Positions 1-7,155 of a DNA stretch of 64,000 bases are shown here, piece by piece. The translations under genes and the position numbers were made by a program. The notes below the pieces were generated by a model, which searched no databases, was not told where the DNA came from, and was given only the letters and a program-made list of their open reading frames with translations. Position 1 is the stretch's first letter; each line of letters opens with the position of its first letter. The DNA is taken from assembly GCA_038230415.1 (NCBI GenBank), contig JBBRNH010000014.1, positions 17,765-81,764 of the forward strand, read 5' to 3'. The stretch comes from JBBRNH01 sp038230415 (GTDB lineage: Bacteria > Bacteroidota > Bacteroidia > Cytophagales > Spirosomataceae).

Positions 1-11
1 ATCACAACGCC

Positions 12-518
12 ATGACTAACGACCAACACCGCCGTTTCCGCGACCTTCTCGACGAAGGCTACTCCAGCCGCGATGCCGCTGACGAACTGGGCCTGACCGA
101 CGCGCAGCGCGAAGAAGCCCTCGCTTTTGACACGGACTCCGACGACCCGGATTTGCCGGACTACCTGACTGACAGCGACTTAGACGCGGACGAAGCCGAC
201 GAGCCTGACGAAACCGACGCGGCTGATCAGCCCTGGTTTGACCCCACTCCCATTACCCACGACGGCGGTTGCTTCACGGGACGGGGGGACAACCCGGTGG
301 ATACCCTCGAAACGGTCATCCGCCACCTGCGGACGGTAGCGGCCATGCAGGACGAGCAGACGAAGGGGCTGTTTGCCGGCCCTTCGGTGGTGGTCGATCT
401 GGGGCCGAAGACCCGCCGGCGATTCGAGTCGTACCGGGTGAGCGAGTTCCTGACCGAAGCCCCCGCGACCGGCGATGCCGCTATTGACCTCGATGACGAC
501 GACGAGGACGATAATTAA
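12..518 (+). CDS. Hypothetical acidic protein
   Basis: 168 residues, very rich in Asp and Glu. Residues 40-75 and the C-terminal tail are almost continuous acid. Residues 15-40 (GYSSRDAADELGLT) have the spacing of a small helix-turn-helix, so a DNA-binding or DNA-mimic role is conceivable but not shown. There is no signal peptide or membrane segment. It is the first of four rightward genes of unknown function, and the spacer after it carries GTAACGAT repeats. I do not recognise the family. The reading frame is convincing from codon use and composition, but function is unknown. Confidence 0.65.
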   Translation: MTNDQHRRFRDLLDEGYSSRDAADELGLTDAQREEALAFDTDSDDPDLPDYLTDSDLDADEADEPDETDAADQPWFDPTPITHDGGCFTGRGDNPVDTLETVIRHLRTVAAMQDEQTKGLFAGPSVVVDLGPKTRRRFESYRVSEFLTEAPATGDAAIDLDDDDEDDN

Positions 519-538
519 CCGGGGTACTGCCGCGTAAT

Positions 539-690
539 CGTTTCAGTAACGTTCCCATCGTTACTGAAACGGCAAACCGGCCCAAACAGCCCCTATATGG
601 CCTTCTTACCCTGTTTCCTGCCGTATCCGGGCCTGTTGTAACGATGAAACTGTAACGATTCTGTAACGATCCCGTAACGATGGTAACGCC
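539..690. repeat. GTAACGAT iteron-like array with a 13-bp inverted repeat
   Basis: A perfect inverted repeat (arms 539-551 and 559-571, 7-nt loop) contains GTAACG on each arm. It is followed by GTAACGAT at 638, 652, 663 and 674 and a further GTAACG at 683, with start-to-start spacing of 14, 11, 11 and 9 bp. The last copies overlap the start codon of the next gene at 680. Near-helical phasing suggests a protein-binding array, either a replication/transfer origin or an autoregulatory operator. Which one is not decidable here. Confidence 0.6.
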
Positions 691-1399
691 TTCCCCAACC
701 GCTGCCCGGCGCACCTGCCCGACCTGCGACCGCCTTTTTTCGGCCAGTACGACAAAGCAGGCATACTGCTCGACCCGGTGCCGGGTAAAGAGCTGGCGGG
801 ACGGCCAAAAGCCCGCTCCTGCTCCCCTTGCACCACCGGCCCGGCGACCCGTCCGGGAACGATTGGCTGACCGGCTGCCCCCGGACAGCCCGGCAACTCC
901 CCCCGCCACCTGGCAGAGTAACCCGCTCCTGAGTGAAAAACAGGGGGAATTGGGCCGGTTAGAGCAGTACTGCACCGACCTGACCCGCCAGCATAAAGCC
1001 GTCCTACAACGAATTACCCGGCTACAGCAAGGCGGTAGGACAACGTGGTACACCGCCGGTGCGGGCGGTATTGCCGGTGTATTACTGGCGGGCTGGCTCG
1101 TAGCCGACACGTGGTATGACACCCCTGCTGACAACCGGCCCCGGATTGTGGTACAGGCTGTCATCGTCTTCGTACTACTGGCTGCGGTCGGGGTGGTGGC
1201 CGGTGTATTACTCGGCCCGGCTCTGTACCAACAGCGTGCACACGCCCGCACTGAGGTCATACAGCTTAGTCAGCACGAGACCCGGCTCGGGGAGCAGATA
1301 GACTCGGCAGAGGCCCGGATCACCGGGTGCCGGGCGCAACTCCTGCCCCTGAAGCCCTACATCCCCATTCCTTTAGTTCACCCACAATCTCCCCCCTGA
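680..1399 (+). CDS. Zinc-ribbon protein with two membrane segments
   Basis: 239 residues. The N-terminus has a C-P-T-C ... Y-C-S-T-R-C pattern (about residues 11-32) like the small zinc ribbons of phage and plasmid proteins. It is followed by a Pro-rich stretch, a coiled coil (about 85-118), two hydrophobic segments (about 130-150 and 155-185) and a second basic coiled coil. This suggests a membrane protein with its zinc ribbon on the same side as both coiled coils. The ATG overlaps the GTAACGAT repeats, which may control it. Family not recognised. Confidence 0.65.
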   Translation: MVTPSPTAARRTCPTCDRLFSASTTKQAYCSTRCRVKSWRDGQKPAPAPLAPPARRPVRERLADRLPPDSPATPPATWQSNPLLSEKQGELGRLEQYCTDLTRQHKAVLQRITRLQQGGRTTWYTAGAGGIAGVLLAGWLVADTWYDTPADNRPRIVVQAVIVFVLLAAVGVVAGVLLGPALYQQRAHARTEVIQLSQHETRLGEQIDSAEARITGCRAQLLPLKPYIPIPLVHPQSPP

Positions 1400-1410
1400 C
1401 CACCCCATAC

Positions 1411-1935
1411 ATGGCACTCCCAGCGGGATACGTCCCACCCAAGAATACTCCGCTCCGGGCGGTTCCGGCAGCGAGTGGCGGCAATGACGAGTTTATCGTC
1501 TGGAAATACCCAATCAAAGACCTGGCCGCCAACGGCGATCAATGGCACACCAGCCGGGATTTCGGCGAGGTCGTCTCGCTCGGCACCAAACTCACGGCCA
1601 CCGATGGCTCGGAGTGGCTCAAGGTGAAAGCCGACAACAGCCACGAGGGATTAGTGGCCATGGATGAATTAGAGCTGCGCTGGTATCCATTGCCTACGCT
1701 GATCGGCGACCCACCGGCCCCGACCCCTGGCCCGGCCAAGAAACCGGCGGGGTCACCCGGCCCGGCACCGGGGCCAGACGGCAGCAAGACCAGGGCCGGG
1801 GTAGATGGCGACAGTCCTTCTCCCGGCCCGGCCCCGTCGTTCTGGAAAAAGAAGGGCGTGTATTATGTAGGGGCCGGTGTTCTTTTTCTGGTTCTGATCG
1901 TCTTGATTATCCGGCGAAAACGAACTGATTACTAA
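1411..1935 (+). CDS. Hypothetical protein with Pro-rich linker and C-terminal membrane anchor
   Basis: 174 residues from ATG 1411. An upstream GTG at 1327 would overlap the previous gene by 73 bp and is less likely. A compact N-terminal domain of about 95 residues (possibly SH3-like, judged only from its short alternating strands) leads to a Pro/Gly/Ala-rich linker and a C-terminal hydrophobic helix ending IIRRKRTDY. The topology is a tail-anchored or single-pass protein. The next gene has the same linker-helix-Arg-tail ending, so the two may work together at the envelope. Function unknown. Confidence 0.6.
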   Translation: MALPAGYVPPKNTPLRAVPAASGGNDEFIVWKYPIKDLAANGDQWHTSRDFGEVVSLGTKLTATDGSEWLKVKADNSHEGLVAMDELELRWYPLPTLIGDPPAPTPGPAKKPAGSPGPAPGPDGSKTRAGVDGDSPSPGPAPSFWKKKGVYYVGAGVLFLVLIVLIIRRKRTDY

Positions 1936-1953
1936 CTGCTTATCTGTGTAACT

Positions 1954-2568
1954 ATGACGTACAACGGTTATATTGAGAACCTGCCCATTCCGGAGGCATT
2001 TCGGGTACCGGGTATTATTATCTTCGGTGATCCTTGGATTGATCCGCCACCCTATTTAGTGGCAGCGGTCAAGAAACTCAATCAGGAATCTGCCGACAGT
2101 GTACAGGCCGTGCGGGATGCCGAAACGCCCGCCGATCAACTGGCCGCTATTCAGGTGCGGGCAAAACTGATTCAGGAGCGGGTTGCCCAGCTAACCGAAT
2201 ACGGCCAAAAACTCTCACCGGCAGATTTCGGCCCTGATAAAACCGCGAATCAAATAGCGACCTTACTGTTGGCTGTACCCTACGTGGATATCGTCGTCGG
2301 TGCCTGGAAAGGACTCAATGCGATCCAGCAACAGAAAGACTTCAACGAGGCCGTTCGGGATACCAGGGCGCGGCTGGTCGCCTATGAGCAGGATGCCGTT
2401 GACTTGGCCAAACTCAACAACGACCTGCTGCTGGCCGAACAACGGCGGACGCTGGCTACCCCGGTACCGACACCGGATAAACTACCAATTCAGTTTTGGT
2501 GGGCCGTAATAGGGGGTATCGCTATCTTACTGATTGTGTGGGTATTAGTCAGCAGACGACGCAGATAA
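1954..2568 (+). CDS. Hypothetical helical protein with C-terminal membrane anchor
   Basis: 204 residues. The central part is helical with coiled-coil character (about 35-75 and 115-155) and a hydrophobic stretch near 90-105. The C-terminus is a Pro-rich linker, a strong membrane helix and a run of four Arg. It starts 18 bp after the previous stop and probably shares its transcript. The linker plus helix plus Arg-tail ending matches the gene before it. No family recognised. The anchor style recalls small envelope proteins of phage or conjugative elements, but nothing confirms that. Confidence 0.6.
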   Translation: MTYNGYIENLPIPEAFRVPGIIIFGDPWIDPPPYLVAAVKKLNQESADSVQAVRDAETPADQLAAIQVRAKLIQERVAQLTEYGQKLSPADFGPDKTANQIATLLLAVPYVDIVVGAWKGLNAIQQQKDFNEAVRDTRARLVAYEQDAVDLAKLNNDLLLAEQRRTLATPVPTPDKLPIQFWWAVIGGIAILLIVWVLVSRRRR

Positions 2569-2642
2569 GGCCGTTGGTTACGGTTGCCCGGTATCGACCT
2601 TCCCCTTCCCTTGACACCCCCGGTCTAAAGGCGCGGGGAGTA

Positions 2643-2942
2643 TTAACATTCTTCGTCTCCTCCACCAGTGGTAATATCCTTGTCCCACTGGCGCGGATCG
2701 TGGTAAACCAATAAATGCCGGTTTGAGGCTATGCGTTCAGTACGCTTGGGCAGGTCAGCCGGTTTGCCGGTTTCAGGCCGGGCCGCTGCTCTAACAGACG
2801 TGACGGTACGGTCGTCGTCGGCCCAGATACCTGTAAAATCGGAGGGCTTGTCGCCTTCTTTCCAGTTACCCCGGTTAGGCTCCTGTTGTACAGGCGTGGG
2901 TACCGTTTTAGTTGGTTTTGTAATGTTGCGGGTCTTTGGCAT
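2643..2942 (-). CDS. Possible small antitoxin-like protein
   Basis: 99 residues, read leftward in an otherwise empty gap of about 480 bp. A basic, Pro-rich N-terminus is followed by a SDFTGIWADDD segment. This resembles the D-F-x-G-I-W motif found near the C-terminus of some small Bacteroidota antitoxin-like proteins; that resemblance is from memory and not checked. It is divergent from the nucleotidyltransferase pair that begins at 3054, with about 110 bp between them. Composition is plausible for a gene, but it could be a chance frame. Confidence 0.4.
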   Translation of the reverse strand: MPKTRNITKPTKTVPTPVQQEPNRGNWKEGDKPSDFTGIWADDDRTVTSVRAAARPETGKPADLPKRTERIASNRHLLVYHDPRQWDKDITTGGGDEEC

Positions 2943-3001
2943 TGGTCGTACAGATAAATAATGAAAAACGAGAGTGGCCTGCGGGTGCCGGTTTGTATTG
3001 A

Positions 3002-3050
3002 CACTTCCCGCTCTACAGTCGTAAATTTAAGCGGGGAAGTGCATCTTTGC
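3002..3050 (+). promoter_or_regulatory. Promoter and inverted repeat ahead of the nucleotidyltransferase-like gene
   Basis: CATCTTTG at 3042-3049 is one base from the Bacteroidota -7 consensus TAnnTTTG and lies only a few bases before ATG 3054, so the transcript would be leaderless or nearly so. An imperfect inverted repeat (CACTTCCCGCT at 3002-3012, AGCGGGGAAGTG at 3030-3041) brackets the upstream half of the promoter. It is well placed as an operator for autoregulation. Confidence 0.45.
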
Positions 3051-3053
3051 GCT

Positions 3054-3533
3054 ATGTTGATTTTCAATGAGCGAGGGCTGCTCACGCCACCCAAAGGTCT
3101 ATCAGTTACAGTGGCTGAAGTTGAAAAGGCTTTTGTCCGGCCATTCCCTGACTCTGACACACGGGCCTGGCTATTCAATAGTTTGCAGGTCTATAACCGT
3201 GACCTGGGCCGGGAAATCAAGGTTCCTTTTCGGCAATATATTGATGGCAGCTTTGTGACTCACAAACTGAATCCGAACGATATTGACCTTGTAACCTTTA
3301 TCCCGACGCCGGTCTTTGAGCGGCATCGCGCCGGACTGGAAGGGTTTTGGGGCTATTATTGGGGACGTATGGGCCTGGATGCTTACTTAGTTGAAGTCTT
3401 CCCGGCAGGCCACCTGCGCCACGAAGAAAGCCTGCGCGACCGAAAAATCTGGCGCGACCGTTATGGATTCACCAAGCCAGATGCTAACTTCGGTCAGTTT
3501 CGGAAAGGATATGTAATCTTGGATACGGAATGA
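3054..3533 (+). CDS. Minimal nucleotidyltransferase-like protein (DUF6932-like)
   Basis: 159 residues from ATG 3054, chosen over an in-frame ATG at 2961 because a promoter box sits just before it and the N-terminal MLIFNERGLLTP is the usual start of this group. The key motif is Y-I-D-G-S-F-V-T followed by N-P-N-D-I-D-L-V, which is the GS(x9)DxD signature of Pol-beta-fold nucleotidyltransferases. It overlaps the next gene by 4 bp (ATGA). Proteins of this fold pair with a small partner in several toxin-antitoxin families. A toxin or antitoxin role is inferred, not shown. Confidence 0.65.
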   Translation: MLIFNERGLLTPPKGLSVTVAEVEKAFVRPFPDSDTRAWLFNSLQVYNRDLGREIKVPFRQYIDGSFVTHKLNPNDIDLVTFIPTPVFERHRAGLEGFWGYYWGRMGLDAYLVEVFPAGHLRHEESLRDRKIWRDRYGFTKPDANFGQFRKGYVILDTE

Positions 3534-3760
3534 CACAGCACGGGATAGCAACCAACTACCAGAAGGCGATCAATCGCCTGTTCAAACTCATTGAAGATGT
3601 CAATGAGCAGATAGACCGGGCGCAGCAGCACAAGGATGCGCTGGCCGAGCGGCAGTACCGGCACCTGCGGGCCGACTACCTGAAGCAACTCTCTGACCTG
3701 CTTGATCAGCCGCCGACGGGCGTAAAGCTGCGTCTTTCGGCTATGTTGGCGCTCGGCTAA
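3530..3760 (+). CDS. Small coiled-coil partner of the nucleotidyltransferase-like protein
   Basis: 76 residues, almost entirely helical, with heptad-like spacing from about residue 10 to 60 and many Arg, Gln and Lys. The ATGA overlap with the upstream gene implies translational coupling and a stoichiometric partner. I looked for a HEPN R-x4-6-H motif. RQYRH comes close, but the spacing is wrong and the protein is too short for a HEPN domain. Family not recognised. Confidence 0.6.
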   Translation: MTQHGIATNYQKAINRLFKLIEDVNEQIDRAQQHKDALAERQYRHLRADYLKQLSDLLDQPPTGVKLRLSAMLALG

Positions 3761-3800
3761 AGAAAATAGACGGGACTAACTATGTAGATATCAGGGCAAT

Positions 3801-3827
3801 AAAAAAGCCTACCTTGGTTCGGTAGGC
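3801..3827 (-). terminator. Leftward intrinsic terminator, probably the original one of tRNA-Lys
   Basis: GCCTACC (3807-3813) pairs with GGTAGGC (3821-3827), and on the minus strand the hairpin is followed by six T. It lies 23 bp outside the distal copy of the attachment repeat. Before integration it would therefore have lain just downstream of the leftward tRNA-Lys gene. Confidence 0.65.
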
Positions 3828-3849
3828 AACTTACATGAGAAGTTCAATT

Positions 3850-3867
3850 TGTGATCCGGCTGGGATT
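3850..3867. repeat. Distal attachment site (att), 18-bp copy of the tRNA-Lys 3' end
   Basis: TGTGATCCGGCTGGGATT is identical to 10674-10691, which covers the T-arm/acceptor 3' end of tRNA-Lys. The match stops at 3868 (T here, C in the tRNA). This copy is the one created by, or remaining after, site-specific integration. Confidence 0.8.
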
Positions 3868-3916
3868 TACTCTTGGTATTGATAATCAGCGAGTTAGTTA
3901 TATTTACGGTTTTTTT

Positions 3917-3936
3917 GTATCAAATATGTATCAAAT
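3917..3936 (+). repeat. Putative integrase arm sites, left end
   Basis: GTATCAAAT occurs at 3917 and again at 3928, exactly 11 bp apart. The right end of the element has the same pair at the same spacing. This fits arm-type binding sites for the integrase or a directionality factor, about 50 bp inside the core site. Confidence 0.55.
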
Positions 3937-3985
3937 TTAAAGGGCATAAAAGTAGATTTTTGACCTACTTTTATGCCCTTTAAAT
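3935..3985. terminator. 21-bp perfect inverted repeat at the end of the leftward operon
   Basis: Arms 3935-3955 and 3965-3985 are exact complements around a 9-nt loop. It starts 15 bp past the last stop codon of the leftward genes (4001) and probably ends their transcript, although the T-run after it on the minus strand is short. It could also serve as a strand-conversion or recombination structure in the single-stranded form of the element. Confidence 0.5.
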
Positions 3986-4000
3986 GAATAAGAAAGTCTG

Positions 4001-4252
4001 CTAATTACCACCAGACAGCCTACGGAAATTGTCTTCTATAATTCCATTAGCCGCGTCGAAAAGCTGTAACAGGCCTAACGGGTCTAATTTTTCAGAGTGT
4101 AGGCTTATGTCTCCGTTTGCAGTGAACAGCAAACCTTTTTCGCCATACAATTTCCTCAAATGGCTGTAAGGTTGAACGGGTATCAATGGGTGTATTTTGC
4201 CGCTTTCGTCTTTGAAAACGTGTACGGGTTGCGGGTCGGGGATAGTCTCCAT
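4001..4252 (-). CDS. Small protein downstream of the ATP-grasp enzyme
   Basis: 83 residues with no signal peptide or membrane segment. It contains VHVFKDESGKIHPLIP, then a helical C-terminal half ending RRLSGGN. It lies 60 bp downstream of the RimK-like gene and is the last gene of the leftward operon. Its position makes it a candidate substrate or partner of that ligase, but I see no repeated core motif of the kind present in graspetide precursors. Family not recognised. Confidence 0.55.
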   Translation of the reverse strand: METIPDPQPVHVFKDESGKIHPLIPVQPYSHLRKLYGEKGLLFTANGDISLHSEKLDPLGLLQLFDAANGIIEDNFRRLSGGN

Positions 4253-4312
4253 TAGGTGTGAACAGGGGGTTAAATCATCCCTTGAACAACAAATTAGCCC
4301 CTGCTTTAATTC

Positions 4313-5371
4313 TTAGAACAAAGCCATCAGCAGGGCCATACCACTCCGAACCGCAAGTACGTCGGGGTGGCCTACCACGTGGGCAACACCGCCCGATAGA
4401 TGAGCAATGTATTGTTTCCCTTCGTCGTAAATCATAATGCTTTGCTCAACCTGATAGCCCTCTTTGACCCATGAACCGCGTTTCTTTTCCTGCTTGCAGT
4501 ACGTCAACAAGTCAATGAAGAAATTAACGCCCGTAATGCCGATTATCCCTGTTCCCGGATTACCGTTGACTTCAATCACGTAACTGGTTCCATCGGCATC
4601 TTTCATCAGGTCAACGCCCGAATACTCCAACCCTACGGCTTTGCTGGCTTTCACGGCCATTTCTTCATCGTCGGCGGATAGCTTAACAGTACGGCCCGAA
4701 CCGCCTTTAGACAGATTGGCCCGAAAGTCCCCTTTGTTGGCCGTGCGCTCCATTGCACATACTACCCGGTCGCCGACAACGATAGCCCGAATATCAGAAG
4801 CCTTTGCATCTACAAACCGTTGTAGTTTCAAATCCACTTTGTTGTTGTAGAAACTTTCTAAGGCAGTGTTGGCCGCCAAAGGTGTTTCTAAAATTGAAAC
4901 GCCCGCACCTTGCGAACCGTGAACCGTTTTTGCCACCAATGGTAAGCCGCCCATCATATCTTCAATGATGTAACCAATGTGCGCCGGGGCTTCTGCCCAA
5001 ACCGTCTTTGGCACCCGAATACCGGCTTGTGATAGCTTCATGGTGGTACGCACCTTGTTGGATGCACAGCGTAATGCTTCGGCCTTCTGGGGGGAGTAAA
5101 TACCCAAGTTGCTGTTCAGGTGTTCCAAGATCACGGACTTGGTTTCGAGTTGGCCCGATAGCCGGGGTAGCAGACAGTCAAAATCTTTGACTTTTAGGCG
5201 TACCGGCTTCTCCAAACCGGGCCTACCGTCGTACACGCGGTCATAGCCCTTGACCGACTCGGAAATGAGCAGGTACAAATCCAGTGGCTCATAAGCCGTT
5301 ACGGTGCATCCGGTTTTGTGTGCGGCTTCTGTGATGTATTGGTTAGCCGTTCCTAAAACTAAAACGTTCAT
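4313..5371 (-). CDS. RimK-like ATP-grasp ligase
   Basis: 352 residues from the ATG at 5371. An in-frame ATG at 5428 would add 19 residues of basic, unconserved sequence. The N-terminus MNVLVLGTANQYI is the typical pre-ATP-grasp Rossmann-like start. Counting from the longer start, the ATP-grasp fold has VAKTVHGSQGAGV (glycine-rich loop, about 165-177), QRFVDAKASDIR (about 203-214) and EVNGNPG (about 286-292, metal and phosphate ligands). RimK-family enzymes join amino acids or peptides through acyl-phosphates. The substrate here is unknown; the 83-residue protein after it and a host protein are both possible. A 14-bp palindrome lies upstream. Confidence 0.75.
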   Translation of the reverse strand: MNVLVLGTANQYITEAAHKTGCTVTAYEPLDLYLLISESVKGYDRVYDGRPGLEKPVRLKVKDFDCLLPRLSGQLETKSVILEHLNSNLGIYSPQKAEALRCASNKVRTTMKLSQAGIRVPKTVWAEAPAHIGYIIEDMMGGLPLVAKTVHGSQGAGVSILETPLAANTALESFYNNKVDLKLQRFVDAKASDIRAIVVGDRVVCAMERTANKGDFRANLSKGGSGRTVKLSADDEEMAVKASKAVGLEYSGVDLMKDADGTSYVIEVNGNPGTGIIGITGVNFFIDLLTYCKQEKKRGSWVKEGYQVEQSIMIYDEGKQYIAHLSGGVAHVVGHPDVLAVRSGMALLMALF

Positions 5372-5450
5372 TGTGTTTGGTATAAATTGTTGATAATGAG
5401 ATTTTTGGGGCTTTTTCTTGCCGGTCATTTCATATATCGCTCCGGCCTGA

Positions 5451-5464
5451 ATTGCAATTGCAAT
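5451..5464. promoter_or_regulatory. 14-bp palindrome ATTGCAATTGCAAT
   Basis: A perfect palindrome in the 220-bp gap between the Rep gene and the ATP-grasp gene, 80 bp before the preferred start of the latter. It suits a dimeric regulator. The HTH protein encoded in the element is a possible binder, but this is untested. Confidence 0.35.
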
Positions 5465-5649
5465 ATTCCGTAGTGCGTATTAGACGGGTGAAGACACTGG
5501 CAGATAGCCTTTATTTTGGGCATTTTAAAGCTAAGTCATTGACTTTTAATAGTTTAAGTGAAATAAATGTTGTAAAAGTAACGCGGGTATCGTCGGAAAT
5601 TTCCAACATCAATTACCTGATACGCTCATTATTAATGAGTTAATGTGAT

Positions 5650-7155
5650 TTAGATGTAGTCACCTGTGCTTAATTCACCCTTAGCCTGAATAGATAAAAT
5701 CTTATTCAGACTCATTCCGTCAGGACAATACCGAAAGTGCTTTTTTAAGGCAGGAATAATGTACGGCTCATGCGGATTATCCGTGTCCTGACTTTTATAC
5801 CGAAACATAGATGGATAGCCAAGAACGCGCCTGTATTGGCCCTCGATAGCGGGCTGTAAGGTGAATGGGTCAATAATTCCGGTTATGGGCTTTGCGGCCA
5901 GTGATTCAGTAGATAGTGTTTCAGCATCTATTTCGGCTACTGTTTCGGTAGTAATCTCGGCGGCATCCTCGGCGATCACAACGGCAGTATCATCGTTAGT
6001 AGGTTGGAGTCGGTTAAAATTGAGTTCCGGCACATTGTAAAAAGCTCCGAAACGACTGTAAAGACGCTTGCTTTTGGTGTTATCCAAAATCTCCATTATC
6101 AATTCCATATCGTATTGACCGTCCTGTTTTTGGAGACAACCGGGTTTAAAATGGTACTTGATACACTCCATTACCGCGTCCATGTACTCTTTCAGGTCTG
6201 ATACTCCGGGGTTTATATAACGTTTCTGTTTCTTCTTCTTAGCAGAAACCTTACCTGTTTTATCACGTTCGTAAATGATTTTACCCTCCCTATCATGCTC
6301 ATAAACAACGTTGCCCCTTTTGTCGCGCTCATAGATGACCTTGCCGTTTTTGTCCCGTTCATAGGTGAATAACGTTTCATAATGGCTTAAAGCGGGTTGC
6401 TCAACTATCCGGCTCCACAGTTCTGCAATAGCAGTACGAACCTCATTTACAGTGTATTCCGGGTATTGCAGAATCAGACTGTGCAAGTGAATGTGTAAGC
6501 CGTGATCTTTTGACCGGGTTGTTTCTAAACCATACTCGCCAGCATAGATATACTTTTTCCATATCCGGTGCTTTCGCATTAAGTTGAATAATTGTATTAC
6601 TTCGTCTCCATAAAAACGCTTACCCTTAAATAGTCCATTGGTGTGTGGAACGGTCAGGGTTAAGTGAATGGGTTGGTAGTGTTGGCAAAGTAGGCGGCTT
6701 TGTTCATCTGTGGCCGTTGTGAGATAAGTAGCGTAACGGTGTCTGATTTTAAGCGATTTACGCCAATTCCAAACCGCGTCTAATCGGTGCTTAGAGAAGA
6801 TATAGCCCTCAAATTGCCATTTGGTCTGCTTGGTTTCCGGGTTAAAAAATTCAGCATAAATACCCATTCCTTCTTTCAAAGCGTAGTACAAGGTCGCTAA
6901 GTTTTCATACTTAGCCGCTAACCGGTCGCCGTATTCCTTACATCGGTAAACGTCCTGCCGTTGCTCCCGATGTAAGTACCTGTTTTCAGGCAGTACAATC
7001 TTGTCAGTTAGGTATAGATATTCCTCAATGGCTCGACGCTGTTTACGGTTTTCAGCCAACTTAGTTGAGACCTTGTAACCGTACTTATTTCGGCGGTCTA
7101 AAACCGCCTTATTCGGGGGAAGGGTCGGTTTGGGTGGGGGAAAGGTTAGGCTCAT
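5650..7155 (-). CDS. rep: Rolling-circle replication initiator, pC194/Rep_1 type
   Basis: 501 residues. Three motifs of HUH replication initiators appear in order: HLTLT (164-168, motif I), GLHIHLHSLIL (219-229, motif II, metal-binding H-x-H-x-H) and ECIKYHFK (330-337, motif III). In motif III, Glu330 and Tyr334 have the E-x-x-K-Y spacing reported for pC194 RepA, where Tyr nicks the origin and Glu ends the reaction. Between motifs II and III sit four 10-residue repeats (265-304) and a Lys-rich run. After about residue 385 an acidic, Thr-rich linker leads to a C-terminal domain of unknown role. The N-terminal 150 residues are basic and probably bind DNA. It is longer than typical plasmid Rep_1 proteins. 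Confidence 0.75.
   Translation of the reverse strand: MSLTFPPPKPTLPPNKAVLDRRNKYGYKVSTKLAENRKQRRAIEEYLYLTDKIVLPENRYLHREQRQDVYRCKEYGDRLAAKYENLATLYYALKEGMGIYAEFFNPETKQTKWQFEGYIFSKHRLDAVWNWRKSLKIRHRYATYLTTATDEQSRLLCQHYQPIHLTLTVPHTNGLFKGKRFYGDEVIQLFNLMRKHRIWKKYIYAGEYGLETTRSKDHGLHIHLHSLILQYPEYTVNEVRTAIAELWSRIVEQPALSHYETLFTYERDKNGKVIYERDKRGNVVYEHDREGKIIYERDKTGKVSAKKKKQKRYINPGVSDLKEYMDAVMECIKYHFKPGCLQKQDGQYDMELIMEILDNTKSKRLYSRFGAFYNVPELNFNRLQPTNDDTAVVIAEDAAEITTETVAEIDAETLSTESLAAKPITGIIDPFTLQPAIEGQYRRVLGYPSMFRYKSQDTDNPHEPYIIPALKKHFRYCPDGMSLNKILSIQAKGELSTGDYI
6244..6363 (-). repeat. Four in-frame 30-bp repeats inside rep
   Basis: They encode YERDKNGKVI, YERDKRGNVV, YEHDREGKII and YERDKTGKVS (residues 265-304). 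The units are clearly related and differ by a few substitutions. Unit number could vary by 30 bp without changing the frame. Confidence 0.8.

Noticed and set aside
481..1260. 259-residue leftward frame across the iteron region
   Set aside because: Arg/Ser/Cys-rich shadow of the rightward zinc-ribbon gene; it would also read through the iteron array and overlap two rightward genes.
5452..5643. 63-residue rightward frame between rep and the ATP-grasp gene
   Set aside because: Covers the palindrome and AT-rich spacer, with no motif; more likely a regulatory gap.
6244..6363. RHS/YD-repeat toxin fragment
   Set aside because: Only four short units, embedded in a protein with clear Rep motifs on both sides and no RHS core or toxin domain.
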